A DNA stretch of 64,000 nucleotides from CAZQYB01 sp964582985 (lineage in GTDB: Bacteria; Planctomycetota; Phycisphaerae; Sedimentisphaerales; Anaerobacaceae), in assembly GCA_964582985.1 (NCBI GenBank), contig CAZOUM010000004.1:20240-84239 (forward strand). Direction: 5' to 3'. This document shows, piece after piece, positions 34,122 through 43,683 of the stretch (its first letter is position 1; each line of letters opens with the position of its first letter). A program made the position numbers and the translations under genes. The notes beneath the pieces were generated by a model. It worked only from the letters and a program-made list of their open reading frames with translations. It had not been told where the DNA came from and searched no databases.

Positions 34122-36740
34122 TCAGGGCCCAAGCGGCTTAATCTCAAAATGGTCAACGTCTAAGCTCCCTTCGGTCATCAACACATACGCAGCGTTAGAT
34201 TCGCTGAACGGCTCACCCAGATACAGCCCTGCCCTGCTACGCGGCATCTCCGTCGTCGGCTCGTCACCATTAAAGCCGTAAAATACCTGGCACCGCCGCG
34301 TCTTTTTGTTCCAGACAAACTTCGCCTTCAGCGATTTGGGAACCTCAGAATATTTCACCGGCTGTACCCGAGGGTGCCTGGTCCCGGGCCTGGCTTGGTT
34401 GTCTTTGAAATACACCACCATCTGCCTTTGATTTAACCCCAAAAACCATGTCCGGCAGAGCTTGTCCTTAAATCCAAAGCAGATATCAAGCCCCCTAAGC
34501 CCCGGGTGCGGATTAATGTTATCAAAGGCAAACATCGCCTCAAACGAGCCCGTCCCAACTACCCGGTTGATTCCGCCATACGGCATTATCGAGTCGATTG
34601 TGTACTGCCCTTTGCCGTTGAAGCCGCCCGTATAGCTCTTGTAGTCGAACCAACCGTCCAGGTTGAATTCTTTCGGACCCGTGAAGCTTTCCACCTCATC
34701 CTTGACCCGTACTGGCGGTCCGGGTGGCGAGGGTGCCGTCATCAGCCATTTCAGGTTAAAGGCATAATGCTGCCTGCTGCTTATCAGATGTATCACTCCA
34801 TCCAGGCCCTGGCAAACTGACATATAGCCCCGATGTTCGCTGCTCAAACCGCTTAACGTTACCGCTCCCCCATCGGTACATTCCACCGTTATGGGCCGAC
34901 CTCCGGGGCTGATAATCCGCTTGTATGGCCAGGTTTTGCCTCCGTCAAGTGAAAGAGCTCCAAAAAGCTCTTTCGCTTGATGCTTATTACCTTGCGAATC
35001 AGTAATCATCACAGGCACATCCGGGACCGTACCGAAGCTTCCGAAGGAAGCCAAAAACACCACATCTTTCTTGTCTCTAAGCCGCAAGAGCACCAGACGC
35101 TGGCCCCCGTCGATGCCCGGAAACTCACTGGCTGAATAAGTAAAAGTATCGCCGCCATCGGTCGAGAGGCTCACAGGCATCCTGCCATCGATATCGCCGC
35201 CGCGACCAAGACCAAAAAGGTGACCATCGCTAAGTTGTACGACGCTCGGATGATTTCCGCTGACCGTCCCGGCCGGATTAGTCCAGGTCAGACCCTCGTC
35301 ACGGCTGACCCAAAGCGTCCTGCCTCCGTCGTGCGTGATGGCAATTCCTCCGTCATTAAGACGGATTACAGGCTCACTGACCTGAACAGATATGTTGTGG
35401 TCCGGCAGAATCAGCCGTGGTCTCGACCACGTTGCCCCGCTGTCGGTTGAAGTCCGCATCACAACCGCCATTCGTGCCCAGTTTGACGAAATCGACAAAG
35501 AGTTGAAATGGTAGATTGTCTTTTTGCCGTCAAACCACAAGGACAACGCCGTATCATTACGGTCCGGCGGGTCCCAAAACGGCGAAGCAGGCTCCCATTC
35601 CTTGCTGCCCCATCGCAGTCTGGATGCCGCCACAGCCATATTCCTCTCCCTTTCTCCGATGCCGGTATACCAGATAGCTAAAAGGTCACCGTTCGGACAC
35701 TCCACAATAGCCGGGCAATGGTTATGGCCCGCAAATATCGGCCCATTTGCCCAGGTCGGAATGGTCTCATATTTGCGCGGGCCCTTGAAGTAAGGCTTCT
35801 CCGGGTCTGGGCCTTTGGCCACCACAGCCGGGTTGCGCGGAACAACGTCGCGCTGATTAAGCGGAGGTTTGGGCAACGCCAGCGGTTTAGTCTTTGGCAT
35901 CTTACCTATCACAACCCTGAAGCCAATCAGCCAGTGTTTATCTTCAGGAACCGTACCCATCCGGTTGGCAGACCGCAGATAATAGATGTGTGTCCCGTGA
36001 CTGCCACCCCGCAGAACTTTGAAATCGCCTTCCGCATAGCCCACCGGATTCTTCTGTCGCTTTTTCTCATAGAGGCCGTACCAGTCATAGCACCATTCCT
36101 CAACATTTCCGTGCATATCGTACAGTCCCCATTTGTTAGGCGTAGTCTTGCCGACATGAAGAGAAACATCGACAGCCGTCCCCACCATACCGGCATTCTT
36201 ACGAAATTCCTTGCCAATGGTGTCACCGGTGTGGTAATGGGTCTTGGTCCCTGCCCGGCAGGCATATTCCCACTCCGCCTCCGTCGGCAGCCGGTACGGC
36301 AGCCCCTCAAGGTCAGAAAGCCACCGACAGAAGGCCCGTGCCTCATACCAGTTCACGTTGATGACCGCCTCATCATCATCTTCTGAAAGACCATTGTCTT
36401 TGCCCCGAAGTTTTTTGTGTTCAGGGTCGAACAACTCATACTGAAAGTTTGTCACCTCATAGATGCCCGCATAGAAAGGCTTGGTAATCTTAACGGTGTG
36501 GTTCGGATTTTCATCAAAGTCACCTTCAAACTGCGTGCCCCGATGGTTGGTAAGCTCATCCGGCAGCGGCGTCTTGCCCACTCCCATCCTGAAACTGCCC
36601 GGCTTAATCCGGACAAACTTCATACCCACAGAGTTAGTGTATGTATCTCCCTTTGGCATTTTTGCCGCACGCCCGGCACCTACTTGAATCACACCCACAA
36701 CCAAAAAAATTACAACTATCATCGTCCAGCTTCTTCTCAT
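34122..36740 (-). CDS. Secreted FGE-like (SUMF1-fold) / sialidase-like fusion protein
   Basis: About 872 residues with a signal peptide (MIVVIFLVVGVIQVGAGRAA). The first half is a formylglycine-generating-enzyme-like domain: NSVGMKFVRIKPGSFRMG, YEVTNFQYELF, PYRLPTEAEWEYACRAG and GFRVVIG. The usual catalytic Cys pair is missing; the LRGGSHGTHIYYLRSANR region has no Cys, so it is probably a binding scaffold. The second half is a BNR/sialidase-like propeller with Asp-boxes STDSGATWSRP, SRDEGLTWTNP, STDGGDTFTYS and SLDGGKTWPYK. A C-terminal beta-rich region of about 150 residues follows. I chose the ATG at 36740; the frame runs further into argG. Confidence 0.85.
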   Translation of the reverse strand: MRRSWTMIVVIFLVVGVIQVGAGRAAKMPKGDTYTNSVGMKFVRIKPGSFRMGVGKTPLPDELTNHRGTQFEGDFDENPNHTVKITKPFYAGIYEVTNFQYELFDPEHKKLRGKDNGLSEDDDEAVINVNWYEARAFCRWLSDLEGLPYRLPTEAEWEYACRAGTKTHYHTGDTIGKEFRKNAGMVGTAVDVSLHVGKTTPNKWGLYDMHGNVEEWCYDWYGLYEKKRQKNPVGYAEGDFKVLRGGSHGTHIYYLRSANRMGTVPEDKHWLIGFRVVIGKMPKTKPLALPKPPLNQRDVVPRNPAVVAKGPDPEKPYFKGPRKYETIPTWANGPIFAGHNHCPAIVECPNGDLLAIWYTGIGERERNMAVAASRLRWGSKEWEPASPFWDPPDRNDTALSLWFDGKKTIYHFNSLSISSNWARMAVVMRTSTDSGATWSRPRLILPDHNISVQVSEPVIRLNDGGIAITHDGGRTLWVSRDEGLTWTNPAGTVSGNHPSVVQLSDGHLFGLGRGGDIDGRMPVSLSTDGGDTFTYSASEFPGIDGGQRLVLLRLRDKKDVVFLASFGSFGTVPDVPVMITDSQGNKHQAKELFGALSLDGGKTWPYKRIISPGGRPITVECTDGGAVTLSGLSSEHRGYMSVCQGLDGVIHLISSRQHYAFNLKWLMTAPSPPGPPVRVKDEVESFTGPKEFNLDGWFDYKSYTGGFNGKGQYTIDSIMPYGGINRVVGTGSFEAMFAFDNINPHPGLRGLDICFGFKDKLCRTWFLGLNQRQMVVYFKDNQARPGTRHPRVQPVKYSEVPKSLKAKFVWNKKTRRCQVFYGFNGDEPTTEMPRSRAGLYLGEPFSESNAAYVLMTEGSLDVDHFEIKPLGP

Positions 36741-36819
36741 CTTCACATTTCCTTTCAATTTACTGAACACTTCTGCAGAACCGCTCATCTGCCAGAACCG
36801 CTCAAAAATTATGTCTAAT

Positions 36820-38037
36820 CTACTTCTTCTTGTTCTTGTTAACCTCCGCCGCAACCTTCACAGGCAGGCCGAACAGACGAATAAAGCCCTTTGCATCGGT
36901 AGGGTCATACTCAGCCCCCATCTTGAAACTGGCCAGGCCTTTCTTGTATAGACTCTTCGGACTCTTTGCACCCGCCGGCGTACAGTGGCCCTTGAACAGC
37001 TTCATCTTAACTTCGCCAGTGACATTTCGCTGGGTGACATCTACAAACGCATCGAGGGCTTCGCGCAGCGGCGAAAACCAAAGACCATAATATACCAGCT
37101 CAGCGTATTTCAAAGCGACCTGCTGTTTGTAGTGCATCGTCTCTCTATCAAGTGTCAGGCTCTCAAGAACTCTGTGGGCCGTCACCAGAATTGTTCCGCC
37201 CGGCGTCTCGTAAACGCCTCGTGACTTCATACCGACCAGCCGGTTCTCCACCAAATCGACCTGGCCAACACCGTGTTTGCCGCCGAGCCGGTTCAATTTC
37301 TCGATTATTTTCACGCTGCTCATTTCTTTACCGTCAAGTTTCACCGGCACACCTTTCTCGAAGCCGACGCGCACGTAGTCCGCACGGTCGGGCGTTTTCG
37401 AGACCGGCCGGGACATCACAAGGAGACTGTCCTTTGGCTCGTTGGCCGGGTCCTCAAGGTCACCTCCTTCGTGACTGATATGCCATAGGTTTCGGTCGTG
37501 AGAGTAAATATCCTTCTTACTCTGCTCAATCGGAATCTTACGCTTATTGGCGTACTTCACTGCCGCCTCCCGACTTCTCAGCTTAAACTTCGGGTCTTTC
37601 CACGGCGCGATGATTTTCAGTGACGGGTCCAGCGCCATATACGTAACTTCAAACCGCACCTGGTCATTACCCTTTCCCGTCGCACCGTGAGCTACCGCCG
37701 TCGCACCTTCAGCGTGGGCCACTTCCACCTGGTGCTTCGCGGTCAAAGGCCGGGCAATGCTCGTGCCGAGCAGATACTCATTTTCATAAACGGCGCCCGC
37801 CTTGAGCATCGGCCAAAGGTAATCTTCCACAAACTCCCTTCGCACATCCTTTACAACACACTTGCTCGCGCCCGACCGCATCGCCTTCTTCTCGATGCCC
37901 TTAAGCTCTTCGCCTTGCCCCAAATCGGCCGCAAACGCTATTACTTCGTAGCCGTACGTCTCCTTCAGCCACGGCAGGATTACACTCGTATCAAGCCCGC
38001 CGCTATACGCCAAAACCACTTTTTCTTTCTTTGCCAT
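36820..38037 (-). CDS. argG: Argininosuccinate synthase
   Basis: Joins citrulline and aspartate in arginine synthesis, using ATP. The N-terminal ATP pyrophosphatase loop VVLAYSGGLDTSVILPWL is followed by the hallmarks GATGKGNDQVRFE and MSRPVSKTPD. At 405 residues it is full-length. GAGGTGG lies upstream of the ATG. A Lys-rich C-terminal tail (VNKNKKK) is minor. It works downstream of the N-acetylglutamate synthase gene at 20198. The FGE-like/sialidase gene begins 79 nt after its end on the same strand. Confidence 0.97.
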   Translation of the reverse strand: MAKKEKVVLAYSGGLDTSVILPWLKETYGYEVIAFAADLGQGEELKGIEKKAMRSGASKCVVKDVRREFVEDYLWPMLKAGAVYENEYLLGTSIARPLTAKHQVEVAHAEGATAVAHGATGKGNDQVRFEVTYMALDPSLKIIAPWKDPKFKLRSREAAVKYANKRKIPIEQSKKDIYSHDRNLWHISHEGGDLEDPANEPKDSLLVMSRPVSKTPDRADYVRVGFEKGVPVKLDGKEMSSVKIIEKLNRLGGKHGVGQVDLVENRLVGMKSRGVYETPGGTILVTAHRVLESLTLDRETMHYKQQVALKYAELVYYGLWFSPLREALDAFVDVTQRNVTGEVKMKLFKGHCTPAGAKSPKSLYKKGLASFKMGAEYDPTDAKGFIRLFGLPVKVAAEVNKNKKK

Positions 38038-38150
38038 CTTTCCACCTCAGAAAAGACTTTGTTGCAAAGCAGGATTATACAACCTATTTCCTGCGCAGAC
38101 AACCCAAACCTTTAGCCTTGCTATGGAGACAAAAAACCGGCAGCGGCAGT

Positions 38151-41100
38151 TTACCTTGCCGTGTCTTTCGTTTGGTATTTCCGCAGCAGCTCGGCCACGA
38201 CTTTGTACCTCGATTTCTCGGCAATGTCCAAGGGGACTCGACCCTTCTTGTCCCTCGCATTGACATTAGCCCCATTAGCGATGAGTAGTCTGGCCACAGT
38301 CACCTGGTCTTCCTCTGCCTTGGCATGCAGTGCCCTCGAATGTCTGGCAGTGCTATCGGCGTCGAAGGGAATAAGCAGCTTCAATATTCCCTTGTGAGCC
38401 CCTTTGGACGCAATCATGTGCAGCGGCGTGGCCCCTTGTTTATCTTTGGCATTGACATCAGCGCCTTTATCGATAAGCATTTCAACTGCGCCTGCCGTGA
38501 CCGCACTGTGCAGCAAGGTCCTACCGTGAATGTCCTTCACATTGACATCAGCACCTTCGCCGGTGAGTAGCTTGATTATATCTGCGTGGTTCTTGCGCAC
38601 TGCCCAATATAGCGGGGGCGCATGCTCAAAATTGGCATTGACGTCGGCTCCCTTGGCCAGCAGCACCTTGGCCATGTCCAGGTGCCCATTGTATGCTGCC
38701 CAGTGCAGCGGAGTGAATTCGCCGCGCTTGGCGTTGACCAGGTTTGGGTCGCTCTTCAGATAGCCGGCCACACGGTTCGTATCACCTCGTATTGATGCCG
38801 AAAAGATGTCTAATTGAGCACCTTTGGAAAGAAGCAGTTTTTCTATTTCCGGGCGATTATGAATAACGGCAAACAGCATAGGCGTCATGGCCTGGTTGGT
38901 CTCAGCATACATATCGGCGCCTTTGGCAATCAGTAACTTGGCCACATCCGTATTGCCGAATCGGACGGCCAGGTGCAGCGGTGTCCACATAACGCTACCC
39001 TGTGCATCGATATTTCCACCTTTGGCGATTAGTAGCTCAGCTATATCCGTCTGTCCAAATCGTGCAGCCAGGTGAAGAGGCGTAAACCACCGCCCGACCT
39101 TCGCGTTGACATCAGCCCCTTTGTCAATTAACAGCCGGGCAACGTCCGTGTGACCGGATTTGATAGCTAAGTACAGTGCCGTCCCACGTTTGCCGTACTT
39201 CGCGTTCACATCAGCCCCATCGGCGATAAGGCTCTTCACCGTCTCCAGGTCACCTTGAGTCACCGCTTTGCGTAGCGCCAGGCGTTTAGCCTCATCTTCA
39301 GCCTCCGCTTCACTTGTCCCCGGTGCTCGAGGTCCCTCCACGGGCCTGACTTCTTTGGATTCCTTGAATTTGACCTTAGGCACCTCTTTGCCGAGATGCT
39401 TATATGTCTCTTCGAGCGCCTTCAGGAATTCTTCCTGACTCATTTCTCGAACAGACAAATCCCTAAACAGAACAGCAATCTTGTCCTCACAAAACTCAGG
39501 ATTTTCATAAGCAACAATATGATAGGCAACTTTTTTGATGTATGGCGTCTCGTGCCGAACGTATATATAGCTCGGCCCAGCAAAACCCTTCGGCTTCCGC
39601 GGCGACTCCGGAAGTTTGAGGTCGGGGCAGTAGGGCTTCGTTTCTTCCAGCGTCTTGGGCAGCATCCCCTTATGGTCGGTCGCCCACATGTTCAGCGCCA
39701 AACCCAATACGTGCAAATTATGAGCCGAGGACACAACTGGCTTGTCACCCTTGAATCGAATCTCAGGCATCTCTTTGCCGAGCCGTTTGTAAGTCGCCGC
39801 AAGTTCCCGCAGGAATTCCTCCGGCTCAAGGGCCGCAACGTGACCATCGAGAAACAGAACGTTAATCTTTGTACTGCAGAATACAGGATTCTCATAAGCA
39901 ACAACATTGGCCGGATTCATTGCTGAATTCTGCCCAGTAATGTAAATGTAGCTGGGTCCGTCAAAACCTTTTGGCTTGAGCGGAGATTCGAGTTGCTTCG
40001 GAGTAGTATAATCAAGTTCAACCAGCTTCTGCAGACTCGGTGGGAATTTGCCCTCGGGGTCATCGGCTACATATATTGTGCAGGCCAGTCCTATCCCCTT
40101 CAGATTGGTCGCCGACACAACTTCTTCGGCTTGTTCTACGGGTCCCACAAAAGCATGCATCAAAACCGCCGCCCCGATTGCCCCGCCGGCAACTGCTGCC
40201 AGACTCGGCTCAATGCCCGGCCCCTGGTAACGCGACCTCAGCCCTTCCGCATCAAACCAGCAATAATGACCAGAAGGCTCCATATCTTTGGCGATATGAC
40301 CAAGCGATGGAAGCATTAATGGCAGTCGTATCCCCCCTTCCCGCGCAAACATCGTTACCATCGGCCAGTATTGCTGCATATACATCATCATTTGATTAAA
40401 CTGCAGACCTGAATTGGTGTAACTAAAGCATATCAGATTGTTGGGCAGGTTTCCTGCTGCCTTTTTAAATCCATTCGTCGTACGCAACGAGTTTCCACCA
40501 GCCTTCGCAAACCCAATCTGCTTGGCCGCCTTACTGCACAACGCCATATTTGAACCTATAACCACGTGGTTATCCACTACCGTCCAGGTCGGCATTATCT
40601 GCGCCATCGCCAGCGGCGTCACCCAGCAGTGAAGAGTCCTTCCATCCTGAACCTGGGAGCTGACCTGTACCGTCCCTTCGCTTTCGGCCGTCGCAAAATT
40701 CCCCAGCGCAGTTAGAGTCTTTTCCCATAGCCGCGCATCTTTTAACTTTGCAATGACAACTGCCCCGCCGCTCGGCGCATCCATCATAACGCCGGCAGGA
40801 AGCGTATAAAAAACCATTGGCCCAGCCAGACTTCCCAGAAGCTCATTGCGGATACTGACTTTTACCTTCGCTTCAAGTTCAGCAATACCATCTCGCACTT
40901 CGGGATAAGCATCTTCCGGCGAGGTAACTCTAACCGTCCGCATTACCGTATCGTACAGCCGCCCCAAGTCACAATTGATGGCCGTAGCATTCATTGCCCC
41001 CGCATCAACCATATCAAACATTGAAAAGTCTATCCTTCCAAGGCATGCAAGCAAGCCCGTCCGAGGCCCTCCCAGTTTAATAAGCTTATTGCAAACCGTA

Positions 41101-41951
41101 TCGGAACCGGAGAATCCCATCCTTGCCGTAATGGTCTTGATGTTAGCCAAGCCGAGTTCTTTAAGTGCTGCTTTTACCGCATTGAATTCATCCGTGTCCC
41201 CTTCCATACTTGCTATGGCGCCCAAAACATTAAACATCTTTTCACGGTCGACATAAACCGCAAGCGCATCACCCATCCCTCGAACACCCATCAAGTAGTC
41301 CCGCATCTGCCTGTCAATGTTACCCTGTAGATATTTCATGGCCAAGCCTTCACCATCGTTCATCGCAAAAACAAAACGATTTCCCACCCAACCCCAATAT
41401 GACACGACTTCATCGCCATCTTTGACGCAGCGCATCTTAATGCCCCTGATTATGATTTCGGTTCTCTCATCTTCGCCAATCAATCCCTCAAGTTTAGCAA
41501 TGGCCGAGGCAATCTCCGCTTTACGCGGGCCAGCATCCAAAATGGCAAAACCGTAAGCTGGCGGCCCCTCTTTCGCTTTCTTTTGCACTGCGCCAATAAT
41601 AATCGGCCGCTTCAAAACCAAGGGGGCAAGCTCCACCGCCACATGGATAGCCTTCGCCTCATCATCATCCGGCGCCTCCTCTTTCAACTTCCTCAACAAC
41701 TCTTTTCTTATTGATTGACAAAAGTCTTGTGCTCCGGGGTCATTCCAGATTCTGCCCAAAATCGCTTTCTCGAAGGCGGGCTTTAATTCGTCTTCTCCAC
41801 TGGTAGCAACAAAGCCCACAACGTCGTCCGGCATCGTTACTAAAAGCTTTTCAACCGCGGAAGTTGCGCCTTCAGCCCTCGACGAGCAAACGAAGCTGAT
41901 TAATGATATCAGTACAAAAATCCTCAGCGTACACGACTTTGCCTTAAACAT
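38151..41951 (-). CDS. Giant secreted chimera: DUF3352-like region, two pilin-C-like modules, ankyrin repeats
   Basis: About 1266 residues after starting at the ATG at 41951 (signal peptide LRIFVLISLISFVCSSRAEG). The first roughly 590 residues are an uncharacterised alpha/beta region like planctomycete DUF3352-type secreted proteins. Residues about 610-870 hold two tandem copies resembling the C-terminus of planctomycete type II pseudopilin-like proteins (FLDGHVAALEPEEFLREL; VLFRDLSVREMSQEEFLKAL). From about 905 to the end are roughly ten ankyrin repeats with strong consensus (TPLHLAARFGQTDIAELLIAKG). Ankyrins after a signal peptide imply extracytoplasmic protein binding. Function unknown. 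Confidence 0.8.
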   Translation of the reverse strand: MFKAKSCTLRIFVLISLISFVCSSRAEGATSAVEKLLVTMPDDVVGFVATSGEDELKPAFEKAILGRIWNDPGAQDFCQSIRKELLRKLKEEAPDDDEAKAIHVAVELAPLVLKRPIIIGAVQKKAKEGPPAYGFAILDAGPRKAEIASAIAKLEGLIGEDERTEIIIRGIKMRCVKDGDEVVSYWGWVGNRFVFAMNDGEGLAMKYLQGNIDRQMRDYLMGVRGMGDALAVYVDREKMFNVLGAIASMEGDTDEFNAVKAALKELGLANIKTITARMGFSGSDTVCNKLIKLGGPRTGLLACLGRIDFSMFDMVDAGAMNATAINCDLGRLYDTVMRTVRVTSPEDAYPEVRDGIAELEAKVKVSIRNELLGSLAGPMVFYTLPAGVMMDAPSGGAVVIAKLKDARLWEKTLTALGNFATAESEGTVQVSSQVQDGRTLHCWVTPLAMAQIMPTWTVVDNHVVIGSNMALCSKAAKQIGFAKAGGNSLRTTNGFKKAAGNLPNNLICFSYTNSGLQFNQMMMYMQQYWPMVTMFAREGGIRLPLMLPSLGHIAKDMEPSGHYCWFDAEGLRSRYQGPGIEPSLAAVAGGAIGAAVLMHAFVGPVEQAEEVVSATNLKGIGLACTIYVADDPEGKFPPSLQKLVELDYTTPKQLESPLKPKGFDGPSYIYITGQNSAMNPANVVAYENPVFCSTKINVLFLDGHVAALEPEEFLRELAATYKRLGKEMPEIRFKGDKPVVSSAHNLHVLGLALNMWATDHKGMLPKTLEETKPYCPDLKLPESPRKPKGFAGPSYIYVRHETPYIKKVAYHIVAYENPEFCEDKIAVLFRDLSVREMSQEEFLKALEETYKHLGKEVPKVKFKESKEVRPVEGPRAPGTSEAEAEDEAKRLALRKAVTQGDLETVKSLIADGADVNAKYGKRGTALYLAIKSGHTDVARLLIDKGADVNAKVGRWFTPLHLAARFGQTDIAELLIAKGGNIDAQGSVMWTPLHLAVRFGNTDVAKLLIAKGADMYAETNQAMTPMLFAVIHNRPEIEKLLLSKGAQLDIFSASIRGDTNRVAGYLKSDPNLVNAKRGEFTPLHWAAYNGHLDMAKVLLAKGADVNANFEHAPPLYWAVRKNHADIIKLLTGEGADVNVKDIHGRTLLHSAVTAGAVEMLIDKGADVNAKDKQGATPLHMIASKGAHKGILKLLIPFDADSTARHSRALHAKAEEDQVTVARLLIANGANVNARDKKGRVPLDIAEKSRYKVVAELLRKYQTKDTAR

Positions 41952-42105
41952 GATAACGCCTTTCAAATTGCCAGATTCATAATTTACTTCAATATAAGAC
42001 AAACAAAATCAGAACAAAAGAAAGCAATTTAGCCACAAAGGAAAGAATGCCAATGTAATCTAACAACCGCATTGGACAAGGTCCACGCTACCGGACTGAA
42101 TCGCC

Positions 42106-42354
42106 TCAAGCCTCAACATCCGGTGGTTCGTCAGGCGGCACAATCGGCTCAATGAGTCGAATCAATTCAGGTATATCCTTTTCAACGACATCCCAAACTT
42201 TTTCCGGAATGATGCGGAAGTATTCATGAACCAGTCGATGCCTCATACCGATAATCCCCTGCCAGGGAATTTCGGGATGCGCCTGTTGGCAGCGCAGCGA
42301 AACTTTGCGCGCGGCAAGCAACATATCCAGCAGATAAGCGTCATCACGCCACAT
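42106..42354 (-). CDS. hepT: HepT-like HEPN toxin of an MntA-HepT pair
   Basis: From the ATG at 42354 the product is about 82 residues, short for HepT. It carries the HEPN RNase motif R-x4-H-x-Y as Arg38, His43 and Tyr45 in GMRHRLVHEYF. In this family the Tyr is the residue AMPylated by MntA. The start overlaps the end of the nucleotidyltransferase gene by 11 nt, the normal order for this system. The longer frame to 42468 runs inside the antitoxin gene and is not used. The Glu/Asp/Pro-rich C-terminus (PIVPPDEPPDVEA) is typical. Confidence 0.85.
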   Translation of the reverse strand: MWRDDAYLLDMLLAARKVSLRCQQAHPEIPWQGIIGMRHRLVHEYFRIIPEKVWDVVEKDIPELIRLIEPIVPPDEPPDVEA

Positions 42355-42655
42355 AGACTGCCTCCACAGATTGCAGAATATGCCGTCGCCGGATATAGTT
42401 TTCGCTTTTTTCGACAGACTGGCGTTCAACCAGGTCAACCTTATGCCCCAAAATTTCGGACAGTTCACTTTCCATTGTGGCCAGTGTCATCAGTCCCGGT
42501 TCCTGTCCCTGTTCAAATTCCACCAGCACATCCACATCGCTGTCCTGTCCAAAATCATCTCGTAACACGGAGCCGAAGAAAGCGAGGCTGCAAATATGAT
42601 TGCGCCGGCAGAACGCCACAACCTTATCTTTCGGTACCTTGATATGAATACCCAT
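42344..42655 (-). CDS. mntA: MntA-like nucleotidyltransferase antitoxin
   Basis: A minimal nucleotidyltransferase of 103 residues with the GS-x10-DxD motif: Gly28-Ser29, then Asp40 and Asp42 in SVLRDDFGQDSDVDVLV. It should neutralise the HEPN toxin encoded by the overlapping downstream gene by adding nucleotides to its Tyr. The leader (42656-42720) carries half of a palindromic ATTCCC/GGGAAT dispersed repeat. Likely autoregulated as a toxin-antitoxin operon, though no operator is evident. Confidence 0.87.
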   Translation of the reverse strand: MGIHIKVPKDKVVAFCRRNHICSLAFFGSVLRDDFGQDSDVDVLVEFEQGQEPGLMTLATMESELSEILGHKVDLVERQSVEKSENYIRRRHILQSVEAVYVA

Positions 42656-42676
42656 ATACTTGTTTCTTCCAACGTT

Positions 42677-42696
42677 ATTCCCACCAAAGCGGGAAT
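42677..42696. repeat. Palindromic ATTCCC/GGGAAT dispersed repeat fragment
   Basis: ATTCCC at 42677-42682 and GGGAAT at 42691-42696 with CACCAAAGC between them. It lies just upstream of the MntA-like gene. About 40 nt further, 42737-42766 resembles another common dispersed repeat (CTCTTTGCGCCCTCTGCGG). Confidence 0.5.
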
Positions 42697-42834
42697 CTAT
42701 CTTCTCATTGTTCCAATCTTGTCTTTTTCTTCTGCGCTCTTTGCGCCCTCTGCGGTTAAATTTTTAACTTCGACCCTTTTAATATACCAATAACCGCCGC
42801 CCAACAGCAACAATTAAATCGGACAAAGTTAATC

Positions 42835-43683
42835 TTAACTCCAATGACATATGTATTCTTCCGGCACTTCATCAAGGCTTGAAAAAACATCTTTTTCAGG
42901 AAATGCAGCTTTCGCTAAAAGTCGACAGTCGCTATCTCTTGTTAATAAGCCATCCGCTCTACTTAGAAGGTAAACATATTCAGCATCCCTACAATCGTGC
43001 GCAGCACGATCTTCTCCTATACTTGCCCCACTGTGTGTTAAAAAACAATATTCCAGGATAATAATATATGTTACCCGGACAAAATGCCAGCTTACCCATT
43101 CATCGGATAAGCAGTATTTTTCGGGGGTCTCTGTAATGCCTCTGAGGTTTGCCCCTGCTAACGTATGTACGCCTTGTCGGTTAACTAATTGTGCCCAACA
43201 CTTGAAACGCTCTTCTTTAATAGTTTTACTATTATCGAGTTTCCTGATTGCAGTAAGAATACCCGAATGTTTTGAAGCAATCTCCTCATGAAAGCCCTTC
43301 GTGACATTGAGAAGCTCGGATGTGTTACCATCAAGATACTCAGACATTGCTGATAAATCGTAAGATATTCCATCTTTGCGCATATATGCCGAACGTATCT
43401 CCTCTGTATTTGTTAGATCAACTAAAGACCCATAGGGTGATAATTCTTTGGCTTCTTTATTTATTATGCTCTTAATATTTGGGCAGATACACGCTCCGGC
43501 CAATAAGACCTGCCTAAAGCGGTCTAATAGATTCTCCTGGTTTCTTTGGGTGGTTAGACACTCATACAACAAAACCTCAGGAAGGATTAGAAAATGATTC
43601 TTGGCGAAATTACACAGATCATCGTGCTTTGTCCCCACAAAAACGTCCTTGTCAATTATTAGTTGTTTGGGCATTACTGTCAT
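42835..43683 (-). CDS. PIN-like nuclease domain protein, coupled to aroDE
   Basis: No named family recognised. The 282-residue product begins with KQLIIDKDVFVG (Asp11, Asp13) and has an early Glu (Glu36 or Glu41 in LPEVLLYECL). It ends with an Asp-rich segment (HDCRDAEYVYLLSRADGLLT, then RDSDCRLLAKAAFP). Two acidic N-terminal residues plus a C-terminal acidic pair before a small helix is the arrangement of PIN-like ribonucleases, so I infer that fold. Its ATG overlaps the aroDE stop as ATGA. No small antitoxin gene is adjacent. Residues 95-200 are an insertion relative to small PIN domains. Confidence 0.55.
   Translation of the reverse strand: MTVMPKQLIIDKDVFVGTKHDDLCNFAKNHFLILPEVLLYECLTTQRNQENLLDRFRQVLLAGACICPNIKSIINKEAKELSPYGSLVDLTNTEEIRSAYMRKDGISYDLSAMSEYLDGNTSELLNVTKGFHEEIASKHSGILTAIRKLDNSKTIKEERFKCWAQLVNRQGVHTLAGANLRGITETPEKYCLSDEWVSWHFVRVTYIIILEYCFLTHSGASIGEDRAAHDCRDAEYVYLLSRADGLLTRDSDCRLLAKAAFPEKDVFSSLDEVPEEYICHWS

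Noticed and set aside
34122..36740. Active formylglycine-generating enzyme
   Set aside because: The expected Cys residues in the C-terminal FGE region are missing and no sulfatase gene is adjacent, so only the fold is claimed.
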